The translations under genes and the position numbers were made by a program. This document shows, one piece after another, positions 33,989 through 43,685 of a DNA stretch of 64,000 nt. The notes beneath the pieces were generated by a model. That model was not told the origin of the DNA. It saw only the letters and a list, made by a program, of their open reading frames with translations, and did no database searches. The first letter of the stretch is position 1; the number at the start of each line of letters is the position of its first letter. Origin of the DNA: Melghirimyces algeriensis (GTDB taxonomy: Bacteria > Bacillota > Bacilli > Thermoactinomycetales > DSM-45169); assembly GCF_900182565.1 (NCBI RefSeq), contig NZ_FXTI01000006.1:124001-188000 (forward strand), in the 5' to 3' direction.

Positions 33989-34261
33989 ACTACATCATTA
34001 AAAAGAAATATCTCCACCACTTTCTTTCCATATCTGCGTCATACACATGCCACCTTACTTCTCCAAATGGGCGAACATCCGAAAGTTGTATCTGAACGTT
34101 TGGGTCATTCCAATGTGGGGATCACTTTAGACACCTACAGTCACGTATTACCTGACATGCAAAAAAGTCTAGCTCAAAACTTTGATCTTTTCATAAAAGC
34201 AATATCTCAGAAAAAAGAATGTGGTCAAATTGTCTGTTCACGGGAAACCAAAAAGCCGTAA
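33989..34261 (+). pseudogene. C-terminal stump of a tyrosine recombinase (integrase)
   Basis: About 90 codons match the end of phage/ICE integrases: LRHTHATLLLQMGEHPKVVS, then ERLGHSN, then the catalytic-Tyr segment LDTYSHVLPDMQ. The H of the HxxR box is replaced (FPYLRH), and the first catalytic Arg and the whole N-terminal half are missing; a stop precedes the fragment. It is non-functional. With the excisionase-like gene at 32217 it marks a decayed integrated element. Confidence 0.85.
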
Positions 34262-34290
34262 CCCCTTATTATAAAAGGGTTACGGCAATT
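34250..34290 (-). terminator. Terminator of the first PBP gene
   Basis: On the minus strand a nine-pair CCGTAACCC / GGGTTACGG stem followed by CTTTTTGG, 24-60 bases after the PBP stop. Confidence 0.8.
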
Positions 34291-34313
34291 GACGCCCTGT
34301 ATTATGATCACAG

Positions 34314-36905
34314 TTAATCAATGATCCATCGATATAAAAAGTTAAACCCTGAGCCATTTTTCCATAACCAGCTGCTTCTTTCACCTATAGAATCGTTTCC
34401 AACAGCATCACCAGACGGATCTGTTCCCTGACTCTCGCCTTGGTCGCCCTGTTGATCGTTTTGTTGATCGCCCTGTTGGTCTCCCTGCTGCTCTCCCTGT
34501 TGATCCCCTTGTTGCTCTCCTTCTTGATCACCGGGTGGCTCTCCCTGTTGATCACCGTTTGGAGCTTCATCCTCACCAGGAGAGTCCCCTTCCTCCGGAT
34601 TTTCCGGCGGTGGATTTTCAGAGGGATGAATTTCCAGTGTGACCGTGTTGGAAGGTTCTGCTTCCTGATTTTCCACCTGATCTACTGCAATCACCCGATA
34701 ATGATAGACCGATGTCCTTCGCCCAAAAATCTCATCCAATGGAGCACTTTCCGGACGGGGAAGAACAATATTGGGATCGGTAAACCCTCCAGCCTGGGTC
34801 TCGCCAATGGGTTTCCAATTCTGTCCATCTTCCGAACGTTCCACCCGATATTTCAGTCGATCTGCATAATCATTCCATTTCAATTGAACCACTTCTTTTT
34901 CCTTATCAAACGATGCAGACAGATCGACAGGTCTCAGTTTAAATGGCGGTTTCGGCTCTGGCACACCTGGATTCGTAAACCGGCTGACTGGAGTCCCTTT
35001 CAACGCTTCTGACATGACTGAACGGAAAATCCTTGCGGGATATTTGCCTCCGGAAAGCTCTACCTTGCCATCATTCTGATTGAATACCATTGCCGACATC
35101 ACATATTCCTGGGTGTAACCGACAAACCACGCTTCCTTGCTTCCCTGGGTGGTTCCTGTCTTTCCGGCCACATCCCGTCCATCAGGCAACTGGGCGTTCT
35201 TTCCGGTACCTTGGCGAACATTGTAATGCAACATCCGGGTCAAATAATAAGCCGTTTTTGGCGTTAACACCTGTTGATCTTTTTGGATGGTTTCCTCTGT
35301 CACCCATTCCCGGTCTTCATTGGCTGTGCTGATCTTTCTGATTCCATGAACATCTGTCAGCTTTCCGTTATTGGCAAAGGCAGAATAAGCCTGAGCCATC
35401 TGCACAGTGTTTACCCCTTTTGTCAAACCACCCAGAGCCAACGCGGCATGGGAGTGACGATCTTTTTCCACCAGTTCCAACCCCATCCGTTGCGCATAGT
35501 CCGAAGCTGTACCCAAACCCACTTCATTTTTCAGAAGCCAGGCCGTTGCCACGTTTAAAGATTTTGCCAACACATCTTTCAACGGAAGCCTGTCATAGTA
35601 ACGCCTTTGAAAATTCTTCGGTCTCCAGTCCTGAATATGGAAACCCGGAGGATCCGGTACAGGAGAATATTCATTATATCCTTTTTCCTGAACCGCAGGA
35701 GCATAGACAGTAATGGGTTTGATCGCTGAACCGGGTTGTCTTTTTTCTTCCTTGGAGCGAAGCATATACCCTTGCCCTTTATACTCACGCCCTCCAGCAA
35801 TCGCTACAAGCCCTCCGGTTCGGGGATTAACGATGGTTGCCCCGCCATCCAATTGCTTTTGATTCTGAAAAAGGTCATCGTTGTCGAACGCTTTTTCAAT
35901 CGCCCGCTGAGCGTGGGGAACGAGATGTGTATAAATTTTGTACCCACCTGTGGCCAGTTCCGTCTCAGAGAGTTGAAAGCGTTCCTCGGCTTCTTCCATA
36001 ATATAGTGTTTATACGCTGTATATCGTTCTTTTTTCAAGTGTTTCTTCAGGTATTTACGATTCACACCCAAATCCATGGCCTGATATTTTTCTTTTTCTT
36101 CCGTTGAAAGGACGCCCTGTCTCTCCATTAGGCGGAGAACCAGGTTGCGCCGTTCTTTTGCTTTTTCTTCATTGCGATAGGGATTATATAAGGAAGGGGC
36201 TTTGGGAAGAGCCGCCAACAGGGCAGCCTCATGCGGTTCCAGCTTCTGTTTGGTTAAATCCTTGTCAAAATAGATCTTGGAAGCCATCGATATTCCCTGA
36301 ACATCATTCCCGAAATAAATGAAATTTAGATAAGCTTCCAATATTTCCTCTTTGCTGTATTTTCGCTCCAAATTCCAGGCTGTTCCAACCTCTTTCAATT
36401 TTCGCAGATAGGTTTTGCTCTTATTCTCCAAAATTACATTGCGGGCCAATTGCATCGTAATTGTCCCGCCACCCTGTGCCTTCCGTCCTTCCATCACATT
36501 GGTTACAACTGCACGAAGAATACTGCGAAAATCCACGCCATTATGCTCATAAAAACGCCGGTCTTCTACAGAGATAAACGTTTCCTCAATCAGCTTGCGG
36601 GACTTTACATCCTCCATTTTGACATACTCTTTATTGATGGAACCCAGTTTGGTGACCGGCTTTCCATTGACATCATAGACGGTGGAGGCCACATCAATCT
36701 CATTCAGCCGATCCAACGGCAGGGATTTTGCCGACATCATAATGGCTGAACATCCCCCAACCACCAATAACAGGGTTGTGATCAGTGTAAGTAAAATCCA
36801 TTTACGGTTAAAAAACCGCCTCCATCCTTTTTGGGTACTATATCTACTTTTTCGGGAATAGACTCTCTTTCTTTCGTCCAGTCCCTTCCCGTTGTTCTCT
36901 TCCAT
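34314..36905 (-). CDS. Class A penicillin-binding protein (paralog 1)
   Basis: Bifunctional peptidoglycan glycosyltransferase/transpeptidase, 863 residues. A basic cytoplasmic N-terminus and one membrane helix (about 36-58) come first. The GT51 domain has catalytic Glu in VEDRRFYEHNGVDF. The transpeptidase domain has the SAIK nucleophile motif (PGSAIKPITVY), SLN and KTGTTQGSKEAW. A fibronectin-III-like domain and a Gln/Gly/Asp low-complexity tail (repeats of GDQQGEQQ type) follow. The start at 36905 (MEENNG) follows AGGGG; a GTG 13 codons upstream lacks a site. First of three tandem paralogs. Confidence 0.93.
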   Translation of the reverse strand: MEENNGKGLDERKRVYSRKSRYSTQKGWRRFFNRKWILLTLITTLLLVVGGCSAIMMSAKSLPLDRLNEIDVASTVYDVNGKPVTKLGSINKEYVKMEDVKSRKLIEETFISVEDRRFYEHNGVDFRSILRAVVTNVMEGRKAQGGGTITMQLARNVILENKSKTYLRKLKEVGTAWNLERKYSKEEILEAYLNFIYFGNDVQGISMASKIYFDKDLTKQKLEPHEAALLAALPKAPSLYNPYRNEEKAKERRNLVLRLMERQGVLSTEEKEKYQAMDLGVNRKYLKKHLKKERYTAYKHYIMEEAEERFQLSETELATGGYKIYTHLVPHAQRAIEKAFDNDDLFQNQKQLDGGATIVNPRTGGLVAIAGGREYKGQGYMLRSKEEKRQPGSAIKPITVYAPAVQEKGYNEYSPVPDPPGFHIQDWRPKNFQRRYYDRLPLKDVLAKSLNVATAWLLKNEVGLGTASDYAQRMGLELVEKDRHSHAALALGGLTKGVNTVQMAQAYSAFANNGKLTDVHGIRKISTANEDREWVTEETIQKDQQVLTPKTAYYLTRMLHYNVRQGTGKNAQLPDGRDVAGKTGTTQGSKEAWFVGYTQEYVMSAMVFNQNDGKVELSGGKYPARIFRSVMSEALKGTPVSRFTNPGVPEPKPPFKLRPVDLSASFDKEKEVVQLKWNDYADRLKYRVERSEDGQNWKPIGETQAGGFTDPNIVLPRPESAPLDEIFGRRTSVYHYRVIAVDQVENQEAEPSNTVTLEIHPSENPPPENPEEGDSPGEDEAPNGDQQGEPPGDQEGEQQGDQQGEQQGDQQGDQQNDQQGDQGESQGTDPSGDAVGNDSIGERSSWLWKNGSGFNFLYRWIID

Positions 36906-37021
36906 GTTTCTCAACCCCTTGTACGATCTGACCTTTTTAAACACTACTATCTATCTCTCTCATTTTATGTAAAATCAGGTCTCAATATCTATATTAATCA
37001 ATTTCCAGTTCAAATCCAATG

Positions 37022-37055
37022 AAAAAAAGCCGATTCGTTTAGAACGAATCGGCTT
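37022..37055 (-). terminator. Terminator of the second PBP gene
   Basis: A 14-bp stem AAAGCCGATTCGTT / AACGAATCGGCTTT with a T-run on the minus strand, directly after the stop. Confidence 0.9.
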
Positions 37056-37068
37056 TGAAGTGAAACGC

Positions 37069-39720
37069 CTATCTAAAGATTGGACCTTGACCATTGGGAT
37101 TCTGCTCATTGGGATCTTGCTCATCCGGATTCTGATCGTCTGGGTTCTCATCATCCGGATTCAGATCGGTCGGGTCCTGCTCATTGGGATCCTGTTCATT
37201 TGGGTTCTGGCCATTGGGGTCCTGGTCACCTGGAGTCTGGTCTTCCGGATTTTCATCTTCCGGATTCTGATCTTCGGGGTTCTGGTCCTCCTCCGGTTCT
37301 TCTGGCAGAACGAGTACCGTTACCACATTGGATGGATCAGACTCCTTCGACTCCGCGTCTTCTGCCTTGGTATCAATGGCAATCACACGATAATAGAATG
37401 TTTTGGACGGGTCTTCGGAAGTCTCACCGCTAACCTGAATATTATTGTCACTAAATGTTCCTTCTGATGTTTTACCAATTCCCGTCCAGCTCTGACCATC
37501 GGCAGAGCGTTCCACCCGATACTCCAATCGGTCGGAGTAGTCGGACCACTTCAGGTTTACGGTTCCAGAGTTAAATTCCCCTTTGAGATCCTGAATCGGC
37601 TTTAATTCAAATGGTGGCTTCGGTGCGGGCACACCCGGATTCTTAAATCTTTGCGGAGGCTTTCCTTCCAAGAGTTTCGACATTACCTCTTTAAAGATGG
37701 GAGCGGCGTAACCTCCACCGGAAAGCTCCACTTTTGCCTCTTTCTCATTAAATACCGTAACCGCTCCAATGTAATCCGCTGTATACCCTACAAACCAGGA
37801 CTCTTTACTTTTCTGGGTCGTCCCGGTTTTACCGGCTACCTCATGGCCGGGGATCTGGGCATTGGTCCCCGTTCCTCGCTCCACATTGTCTTTCAGCATC
37901 CGGGTCATATACCATGCCGTTTTCTTGTCATAAACCGGATTAGGTGTTTCCGGAATCGGTTTCGCCGGCTCCAGTGTTTCACCATCCTGACCCTTGATCT
38001 CTTTCACCGTATGAGCCGGATAGATGCCACCCGTTTTCACATTGGCAAAAGCAGAGTAGGCCTGGGCCATCTGAATGGTACTGGCTCCTTTGGTCATCCC
38101 CCCCAGCGCCAAGGCGGCCCAGCTTCCCCGGTCCTTTTTATGCAATTTGATGCCGGCTTTTTCCGCATATTTCTCCGCACCGGCGAGCTTCACCACATCC
38201 CGGAGGATTCGGAGTGTAGAGACGTTGAGTGATTTGTTTACAACTTCCTGAAGCGGGATTTCTCCATAAAATTTACCCGTTTCGTTTTTGGGCTCATAGC
38301 CCCCTTTAAACTTAATCGGTTCATCCTTGACCATCGTATATTCATTGTAGCCATGATCTTTCACGGCCGGACCGTAAACGGTGATGGGTTTAATACTGGA
38401 ACCCGGCTGAATCGGCATCCTGGACCAGTTATAGAAACCCGTTTTATAGTTGCGTCCGCCTCCGACAGCCAAGATTTCCCCTTTTTTGTTCATCAGGGTC
38501 AATGCTGCATTCAAATCCTTTGCAGGTTGTCCGGTCTCTTGATTCAAAAAGAACTCCTTCTTTTCCAAAGCCGCTTCCGCCGCTTTCTGGGCGTTGGGGT
38601 CCAACGTGGTATAGACTTTATAGCCCCCATTGACCAAATCCGTTTTCTTGACACCGGGGTAACGTCTGCCGATCTCATCCAGCACAACATCCCGGAAGGC
38701 ATCATAGGCATTCTTTTTCACGTATTTATCAATATATTCTGGATTGGTTCCCAGATCCTTCTTCTTGTACTTGTCCGCTTCCGCCTGAGTGATCAGCGGA
38801 TCAATGGTATTTTGTTCGGCCATTTTGTTTAAAACCACGTTGCGCCGGTGTTCTGCCTTTTCCGGAGCAGCATAGGGGTTATACCCGTATGGAGCCTTGG
38901 GAAGGCCGGCCAACAGGGCAATTTCATGGGGCTCCAATTTCTCTTTGGTAATATCCTTGTCAAAGTAAATCTTGGCCGCCATTTTGATTCCCTTGACACC
39001 ATTTCCGAAGTCAATGTAATTCAGATAGACTTCCAGAATAAAATCCTTGTCAAAACGTTTTTCAAAATCGCGAGCGACGATAATCTCTCTCAACTTCCGG
39101 GTATAGGTTTTCTCTCTCGTTCCCAACCCCACATTTCGGGCCACTTGCATGGTGATGGTGCTGGCACCTTCCGCCTTACCCAAAGCGATTATATTCTTGA
39201 CCACGGCACGGGCCAGACCCTGATAGTCCACCCCATTATGTTTATAAAACCGTTCATCCTCCACCTTGACAAACGCTGTTGCCAAATCCTTGGATTTAAT
39301 ATCCTCCAGTTTGACGTATTCCCGGTTTGCTCCACCGAGATCCATCACTTTCTTTCCATTTCGGTCATACACCGTGGAGGAGGATTCCATTTTCTTCAAG
39401 ACATCTTTTTTGCTGTACTGTGGTGTGTTCATGGCCAGGTACCAGTAATAGCCAACGGCCACTAAAATCAGGGTCATGAAGATCCCTAGAATCCATTTCC
39501 AATTGAAAAAACGGAAAAAGTTCTTCTTATTATTGCGACCTCCCCGTTTCCCTCTCCGACCTGATCCTCTGCTGGACCGACTGACCGGAGAACCATTGCC
39601 GGACCGATCATATGGAGCAACGCTTCCAGACCGGTTGGTTGTAGAGCGCCCGTTCGATCGACGGCCGCCTCCTGATCGCGGTGGAAGTCCTCCCGAATTT
39701 CTGCTGTTATGGGCCATCAT
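37069..39720 (-). CDS. Class A penicillin-binding protein (paralog 2)
   Basis: An 883-residue bifunctional peptidoglycan synthase. The cytoplasmic N-terminus is Arg/Gly/Ser-rich, with a membrane helix at about 75-95. GT51 Glu is in VEDERFYKHNGVDY. Transpeptidase motifs are PGSSIKPITVY (SxxK), KSLNVST (SxN) and KTGTTQKSKESW. An FN3-like domain precedes a long tail of near-repeats of the NPEDQ/NPNEQDP type (last 75 residues or so), rich in Pro, Asp, Asn and Gln. It has its own terminator. ATG-ATG at 39720 follows AGGGGG. Confidence 0.94.
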   Translation of the reverse strand: MMAHNSRNSGGLPPRSGGGRRSNGRSTTNRSGSVAPYDRSGNGSPVSRSSRGSGRRGKRGGRNNKKNFFRFFNWKWILGIFMTLILVAVGYYWYLAMNTPQYSKKDVLKKMESSSTVYDRNGKKVMDLGGANREYVKLEDIKSKDLATAFVKVEDERFYKHNGVDYQGLARAVVKNIIALGKAEGASTITMQVARNVGLGTREKTYTRKLREIIVARDFEKRFDKDFILEVYLNYIDFGNGVKGIKMAAKIYFDKDITKEKLEPHEIALLAGLPKAPYGYNPYAAPEKAEHRRNVVLNKMAEQNTIDPLITQAEADKYKKKDLGTNPEYIDKYVKKNAYDAFRDVVLDEIGRRYPGVKKTDLVNGGYKVYTTLDPNAQKAAEAALEKKEFFLNQETGQPAKDLNAALTLMNKKGEILAVGGGRNYKTGFYNWSRMPIQPGSSIKPITVYGPAVKDHGYNEYTMVKDEPIKFKGGYEPKNETGKFYGEIPLQEVVNKSLNVSTLRILRDVVKLAGAEKYAEKAGIKLHKKDRGSWAALALGGMTKGASTIQMAQAYSAFANVKTGGIYPAHTVKEIKGQDGETLEPAKPIPETPNPVYDKKTAWYMTRMLKDNVERGTGTNAQIPGHEVAGKTGTTQKSKESWFVGYTADYIGAVTVFNEKEAKVELSGGGYAAPIFKEVMSKLLEGKPPQRFKNPGVPAPKPPFELKPIQDLKGEFNSGTVNLKWSDYSDRLEYRVERSADGQSWTGIGKTSEGTFSDNNIQVSGETSEDPSKTFYYRVIAIDTKAEDAESKESDPSNVVTVLVLPEEPEEDQNPEDQNPEDENPEDQTPGDQDPNGQNPNEQDPNEQDPTDLNPDDENPDDQNPDEQDPNEQNPNGQGPIFR

Positions 39721-39856
39721 ACAACCCCCTGAATAATCACATCATGATGGAATAAATTTAGGATGATTCTATTTTTTCTTCTTTCCTATTCTACACGGTT
39801 TTCTCATCATTTCGTATACTTCTTCCTTTTTACAACGAAAGAAATAGAAAGAAACA

Positions 39857-39887
39857 TAAGGCCGATCCAAGGGCGAATCGGCCTTAT
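39857..39887 (-). terminator. Terminator of the third PBP gene
   Basis: An AAGGCCGAT / ATCGGCCTT stem followed on the minus strand by ATGTTTCTTTC; a modest T-run. Confidence 0.75.
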
Positions 39888-39895
39888 TCTTTCCA

Positions 39896-42370
39896 TTACC
39901 ACCAACCGAAAATATCATTCTCCTCGTCTTCTTTGTTCTTACCATGCCGACCATTGCCACGTTTATCGTTGGGGTGATCCGGTTTTTCATCACCTTCATC
40001 TCCCGGTGGCTCTTCCCGTGAAGTGACTTGAACAGTTACGACATTGGACGGTTCGGACTCTTTCGGTTCCCCGCCTTGGGCCTCCGTATCCACAGCAATG
40101 ACACGATAGGAATAGGAACGGGATTCTCCACCGCCGAACCATCCACCACCTTCCGGTTTTTTGATGTTGTCATCGGTAAAGGTGCCTTCGGAGGTTTTGC
40201 CGATCTCTTTCCAATCCTGACCATTCTCTGACCGTTGCACCTTGTACTCCAGCCGATCCGACGCATCCGACCATTGCAGTTGAACGGATTGCGAAGCAGG
40301 ATCATATCCGCCTCGTAAATCCTGGACAGGCTTCAGTCTAAACGGCGGTCTCGGCTCTTCCACACCTGGGTTCTGGAATTTTTGCGGCGCTTTTCCTTCC
40401 AAGGCGACGCTCAACACCGACTTAAAAATGGGTGCCGCATATCCCCCACCCGAAAGGTTTACTGCATTCCCCTTCATATTAAATACCGTGACAGCCCCTA
40501 CATATCGGGGCGTATACCCCACAAACCAGGCTTCTTTGCTGTTTTGGGTAGTTCCGGTTTTCCCGGCGACATCATAACCTGCAATCTGTGCATTGGTTCC
40601 GGTTCCCTGCTCCACATTGTTTTTGAGCATCCGTGTCATATACCATGCCGTCTTCTTGCTGAAAACTTTGTGCTTTTTGATCTTGGTTTTTGGCTTGACA
40701 ACCTCTCCAGCGGAATTGGTAATTTTCCGGATGGTATGAGCATCCCTATTTTCGCCGGTGGAGACATTGGCAAAAGAAGCATATGCCTGCGCCATCTGCG
40801 TCGTAGTCGTCCCTTTGGTCATTCCACCAAGCCCCAACGCTGCCAGACTTTGTTTGTCTTTGTCAGTCAGTTTAATTCCGGCTTTCTCCGCATACTTGGC
40901 CGCCGGTCCCTTTTTAACCACTTCATGGAGAATCCGAATGGTGGAGGCATTCAGAGATTTATTCACCACTTCTTGAAGCGTAATATCTCCGTAAAATCGA
41001 CCACTGGAATTTTTGGGCGTGTATCCATTAATATCAATCGGTGCATCTTTTACCGGAGTATATTCATTAAACCCATGCTCTTCCACTGCTGGACCAAAAA
41101 CCGTAATCGGCTTCATCGTGGAACCGGGCTGAATCCCTTGCTGTGCCCAGTTGAGATAGGTCGGTCGGTAACCTCTTCCACCGCCGACAGCTACAATCTC
41201 CCCCGTTTTGGGGTCCAAAAACGTCATCGCGGCATTCAGTTGATCCGCCGGCATTTTGGCTCCAGTCTGTTTATTGACAAAAAATGCTTCATTGGCCAAC
41301 GCATCTTCCGCCGCTTGTTGAATTTTCGGGTCCAAGGAGGTTTGAATCTTAAATCCATCATTTGCAAATTGTTTCAGATCGGTAATGTTATAGCGTTCTT
41401 TCAGTTCATCCAAAACGATATTCTTATATGCGTAAAACTTGTCATTCTTCAAATGCTTTTGAACCGCTTCCTTCTTCACACCCAGCGGCATTTTTTTGTA
41501 CTTTTCCGCTTCTTCCTCGGTGATAATCGGGTCATTTGGAAGGGCCGTATCTTCAGCCATTTTGTTTAGGACCACATTGCGCCGTTGCAACGCCTTTTCT
41601 TTATGTCGAAAGGGATCATATCCGTACGGTGCTTTGGGCAGACCGGCCAACAGGGCAATTTCATGGGGCTCCAGCTTCTCTTTGGTAATATCTTTGTCAA
41701 AGTAGATCTTCGCTGCCATCTTGATGCCCTTCACGTTATTTCCCAAATCAATGTAGTTTAAATACACTTCCAAAATATCTTTTTTCGAATAATCCTTCTC
41801 CAGATTTAGCGCAACCGTAATCTCATCCAGCTTGCGGGAGTAGGTTTTTTCTCTTCGTCCCTTCATCACAGCATTTCGGGACACCTGCATGGTGATTGTA
41901 CTGGCTCCTTCAGCCTTTCCCAAAGCGATGATGTTTTTTACAACCGCACGGGCCAGACCCTTATAGTCCACCCCATTATGTTCATAAAACCGTTCATCCT
42001 CCACGGCGAGAAAGGCTTGCATCAGCTCTGGGGATTTCACATCATCCAGGTCGACTACTTCCCGGTTATCTCCTCCGAGCGGCAGCGCTTTTTTCCCATT
42101 TCGGTCCAATATAACGGACGATTCATCCAAGGATTCTTTAATTTCTTCCATGTTATATTTCTTGGCATTAAGAATAATGAAACCAAAGACACCAACCACC
42201 AAAAGAACTGTCGTCATGAATACCAAGATAAACCATTTTTTGTTGAAAAACCGAAGAAAATTGCGGCCGTTATTCCCTCTCTGTCCACCAGAACGGCCAG
42301 CCAGAGAGCGACCACCGGCCCGGCGACCAGTGCTTCGGGGTGACGTACCCGACGCTCGTCTAGGATTCAT
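39896..42370 (-). CDS. Class A penicillin-binding protein (paralog 3)
   Basis: An 824-residue bifunctional enzyme most like paralog 2. The N-terminus is Arg/Gly-rich (RSTGRRAGGRSLAGRSGG), with a membrane helix at about 45-66. GT51 Glu is in VEDERFYEHNGVDY. PGSTMKPITVF (SxxK), SLNAST (SxN) and KTGTTQNSKEAW mark the transpeptidase. The FN3-like domain is followed by only a short charged tail, unlike paralogs 1 and 2. The start at 42370 (MNPRRASG) follows GGGGGG; a seven-codon upstream extension would begin inside that site. It is first in the tandem array. Confidence 0.94.
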   Translation of the reverse strand: MNPRRASGTSPRSTGRRAGGRSLAGRSGGQRGNNGRNFLRFFNKKWFILVFMTTVLLVVGVFGFIILNAKKYNMEEIKESLDESSVILDRNGKKALPLGGDNREVVDLDDVKSPELMQAFLAVEDERFYEHNGVDYKGLARAVVKNIIALGKAEGASTITMQVSRNAVMKGRREKTYSRKLDEITVALNLEKDYSKKDILEVYLNYIDLGNNVKGIKMAAKIYFDKDITKEKLEPHEIALLAGLPKAPYGYDPFRHKEKALQRRNVVLNKMAEDTALPNDPIITEEEAEKYKKMPLGVKKEAVQKHLKNDKFYAYKNIVLDELKERYNITDLKQFANDGFKIQTSLDPKIQQAAEDALANEAFFVNKQTGAKMPADQLNAAMTFLDPKTGEIVAVGGGRGYRPTYLNWAQQGIQPGSTMKPITVFGPAVEEHGFNEYTPVKDAPIDINGYTPKNSSGRFYGDITLQEVVNKSLNASTIRILHEVVKKGPAAKYAEKAGIKLTDKDKQSLAALGLGGMTKGTTTTQMAQAYASFANVSTGENRDAHTIRKITNSAGEVVKPKTKIKKHKVFSKKTAWYMTRMLKNNVEQGTGTNAQIAGYDVAGKTGTTQNSKEAWFVGYTPRYVGAVTVFNMKGNAVNLSGGGYAAPIFKSVLSVALEGKAPQKFQNPGVEEPRPPFRLKPVQDLRGGYDPASQSVQLQWSDASDRLEYKVQRSENGQDWKEIGKTSEGTFTDDNIKKPEGGGWFGGGESRSYSYRVIAVDTEAQGGEPKESEPSNVVTVQVTSREEPPGDEGDEKPDHPNDKRGNGRHGKNKEDEENDIFGWW

Positions 42371-42529
42371 TTGTTTCCCCCCTACATCCATTCATCTGTG
42401 GTGGAGTTGTTTTTGCATCGAAATAGAATCAAAAAGCCTCCGTGTTACTTTATCCGTTCAGGGAACCCTTCCCCATCTGGATACACCCATGTTTCAACAT
42501 GTGGTATATTTGAGGAACGAGGTGATCCC

Positions 42530-42703
42530 ATGAATAAAAAAGCAGCCATTTTTGCTTGCCGATTTACCGGTTGGGTTGGCATCTTACTGTCTCTGTTATT
42601 TTGGCAGATATATGGACCGGTGGGATTGGTGATCGGGTGGATCGGTTCCATGCTCTGGTTTGGACTGGCATGGTATTTTCAACGATCCATCGATGCTCAA
42701 TAA
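42530..42703 (+). CDS. Small two-helix membrane protein
   Basis: A 57-residue protein with two hydrophobic segments (GWVGILLSLLFWQIYG and GLVIGWIGSMLWFGLAW). The family is not recognised. A GAGGTG site lies 7 bases before the ATG, and in-frame codons upstream look non-coding. Divergent from the PBP genes. Confidence 0.65.
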   Translation: MNKKAAIFACRFTGWVGILLSLLFWQIYGPVGLVIGWIGSMLWFGLAWYFQRSIDAQ

Positions 42704-42796
42704 TACCAAAACAACAACTATTTCATTATAACGCAGGTGCGATGAATTTTGTTGCAAAATGTCTCTTTTTGTCACTTACGGACGTGATCGTTCCTT

Positions 42797-43561
42797 TTAC
42801 ACCCGGAAGCTGTTGTTGTCAAAGCCTCCTGTTACCGGGATGACCCCTCCAGTGATAAAGTCGGAATCTGGATTGACGAGAAATTGTATCACCCGTGCCA
42901 AGTCCTCTCCCGTACCCGGTCGGCCGACCGGGTTTTTGGAGTCCCGTTTTCCGCGAGCTTTTTCAATGGGCGCCTCTTTGTATGGATGACGAATATCACC
43001 CGGACAAACCATGTTGACCGTAATCCCAAAAGGAGCTTCTTCCTTTGCCAATGTCCGGGTGAAGGAAACCAATCCTGCTTTTGCCGCTGCATAGGCAGAA
43101 AAACCTTCCCAATGAGGAGCGTTTTCCACTTCAGGAAAACCGAAGGTAATAATCCGCCCCCATCCCTGCTTTCGCATCATGGGAACAACCTCTCTCACAC
43201 AATAAAAAACCCCGCTCAAGTTTCCATCCACCATTTCACGCCACTGTTCATCTGTCAGGTTCACCGTTTTTATTCGCTGAAATAAAAAAGGACCCGCAGC
43301 ACAAACAAGGATATCCACTCCGCCCCAGGTTTGTTCCATTTCCTGTACCATCCCTTTGACCGCTTGAGGATCTGCCACATCTCCTTGCAAGGCAAGGTAT
43401 TGCCGCCCCGTTTTGCGAATCTCCCTGCCTAGCTGTTCCGCCTGATCCTGACTGGTCCGGTAATTCACAGCAATATGGTAACCGTTCTCCGCCAGCTGTT
43501 TTGCCACCATCACTCCCAATCCGGCAATTCCTCCAGTTACCCAGGCTGCACGATGCTCCAT
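42797..43561 (-). CDS. SDR-family oxidoreductase
   Basis: A 254-residue classical short-chain dehydrogenase/reductase. The cofactor-binding motif is altered to TGGIAGLG (residues 9-16; usual TGxxxGxG is kept). VCAAGPF matches the NNAG strand, and the catalytic YxxxK is SAYAAAKAGL (about residue 155). The ending FITGGVIPVTGG is typical. Substrate unknown; the FabG-like group is a reasonable comparison. The start at 43561 follows AAGGAGGACG. Confidence 0.9.
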   Translation of the reverse strand: MEHRAAWVTGGIAGLGVMVAKQLAENGYHIAVNYRTSQDQAEQLGREIRKTGRQYLALQGDVADPQAVKGMVQEMEQTWGGVDILVCAAGPFLFQRIKTVNLTDEQWREMVDGNLSGVFYCVREVVPMMRKQGWGRIITFGFPEVENAPHWEGFSAYAAAKAGLVSFTRTLAKEEAPFGITVNMVCPGDIRHPYKEAPIEKARGKRDSKNPVGRPGTGEDLARVIQFLVNPDSDFITGGVIPVTGGFDNNSFRV

Positions 43562-43620
43562 AGAACGTCCTCCTTCAATGGAAATCCCGTATATTGTACC
43601 CTGACTCCTTCCTAGAAGCA

Positions 43621-43647
43621 AAAAAAACCCTTACGGGTTTTAAAAAA
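43621..43647 (-). terminator. Terminator of the 83-residue membrane protein gene
   Basis: AAAACCC / GGGTTTT with a TTAC loop and eight T on the minus strand. Confidence 0.75.
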
Positions 43648-43685
43648 CATAACGTTTTTCTTCTATCCTTTGGTTTATTTCTCAT

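Noticed and set aside
34385..34640. Short repeats in DNA suggesting a CRISPR-like or tandem-repeat array
   Set aside because: They encode the Gln/Gly/Asp low-complexity tail of a PBP. There are no constant repeats with unique spacers.
37069..37300. Second block of short tandem DNA repeats
   Set aside because: It is the coding sequence of the Pro/Asp/Asn/Gln tail of PBP paralog 2, in frame with the enzyme.
40382..41569. 395-codon plus-strand frame opposite the third PBP
   Set aside because: It is a shadow of the conserved PBP gene; no start signals and no family motifs.
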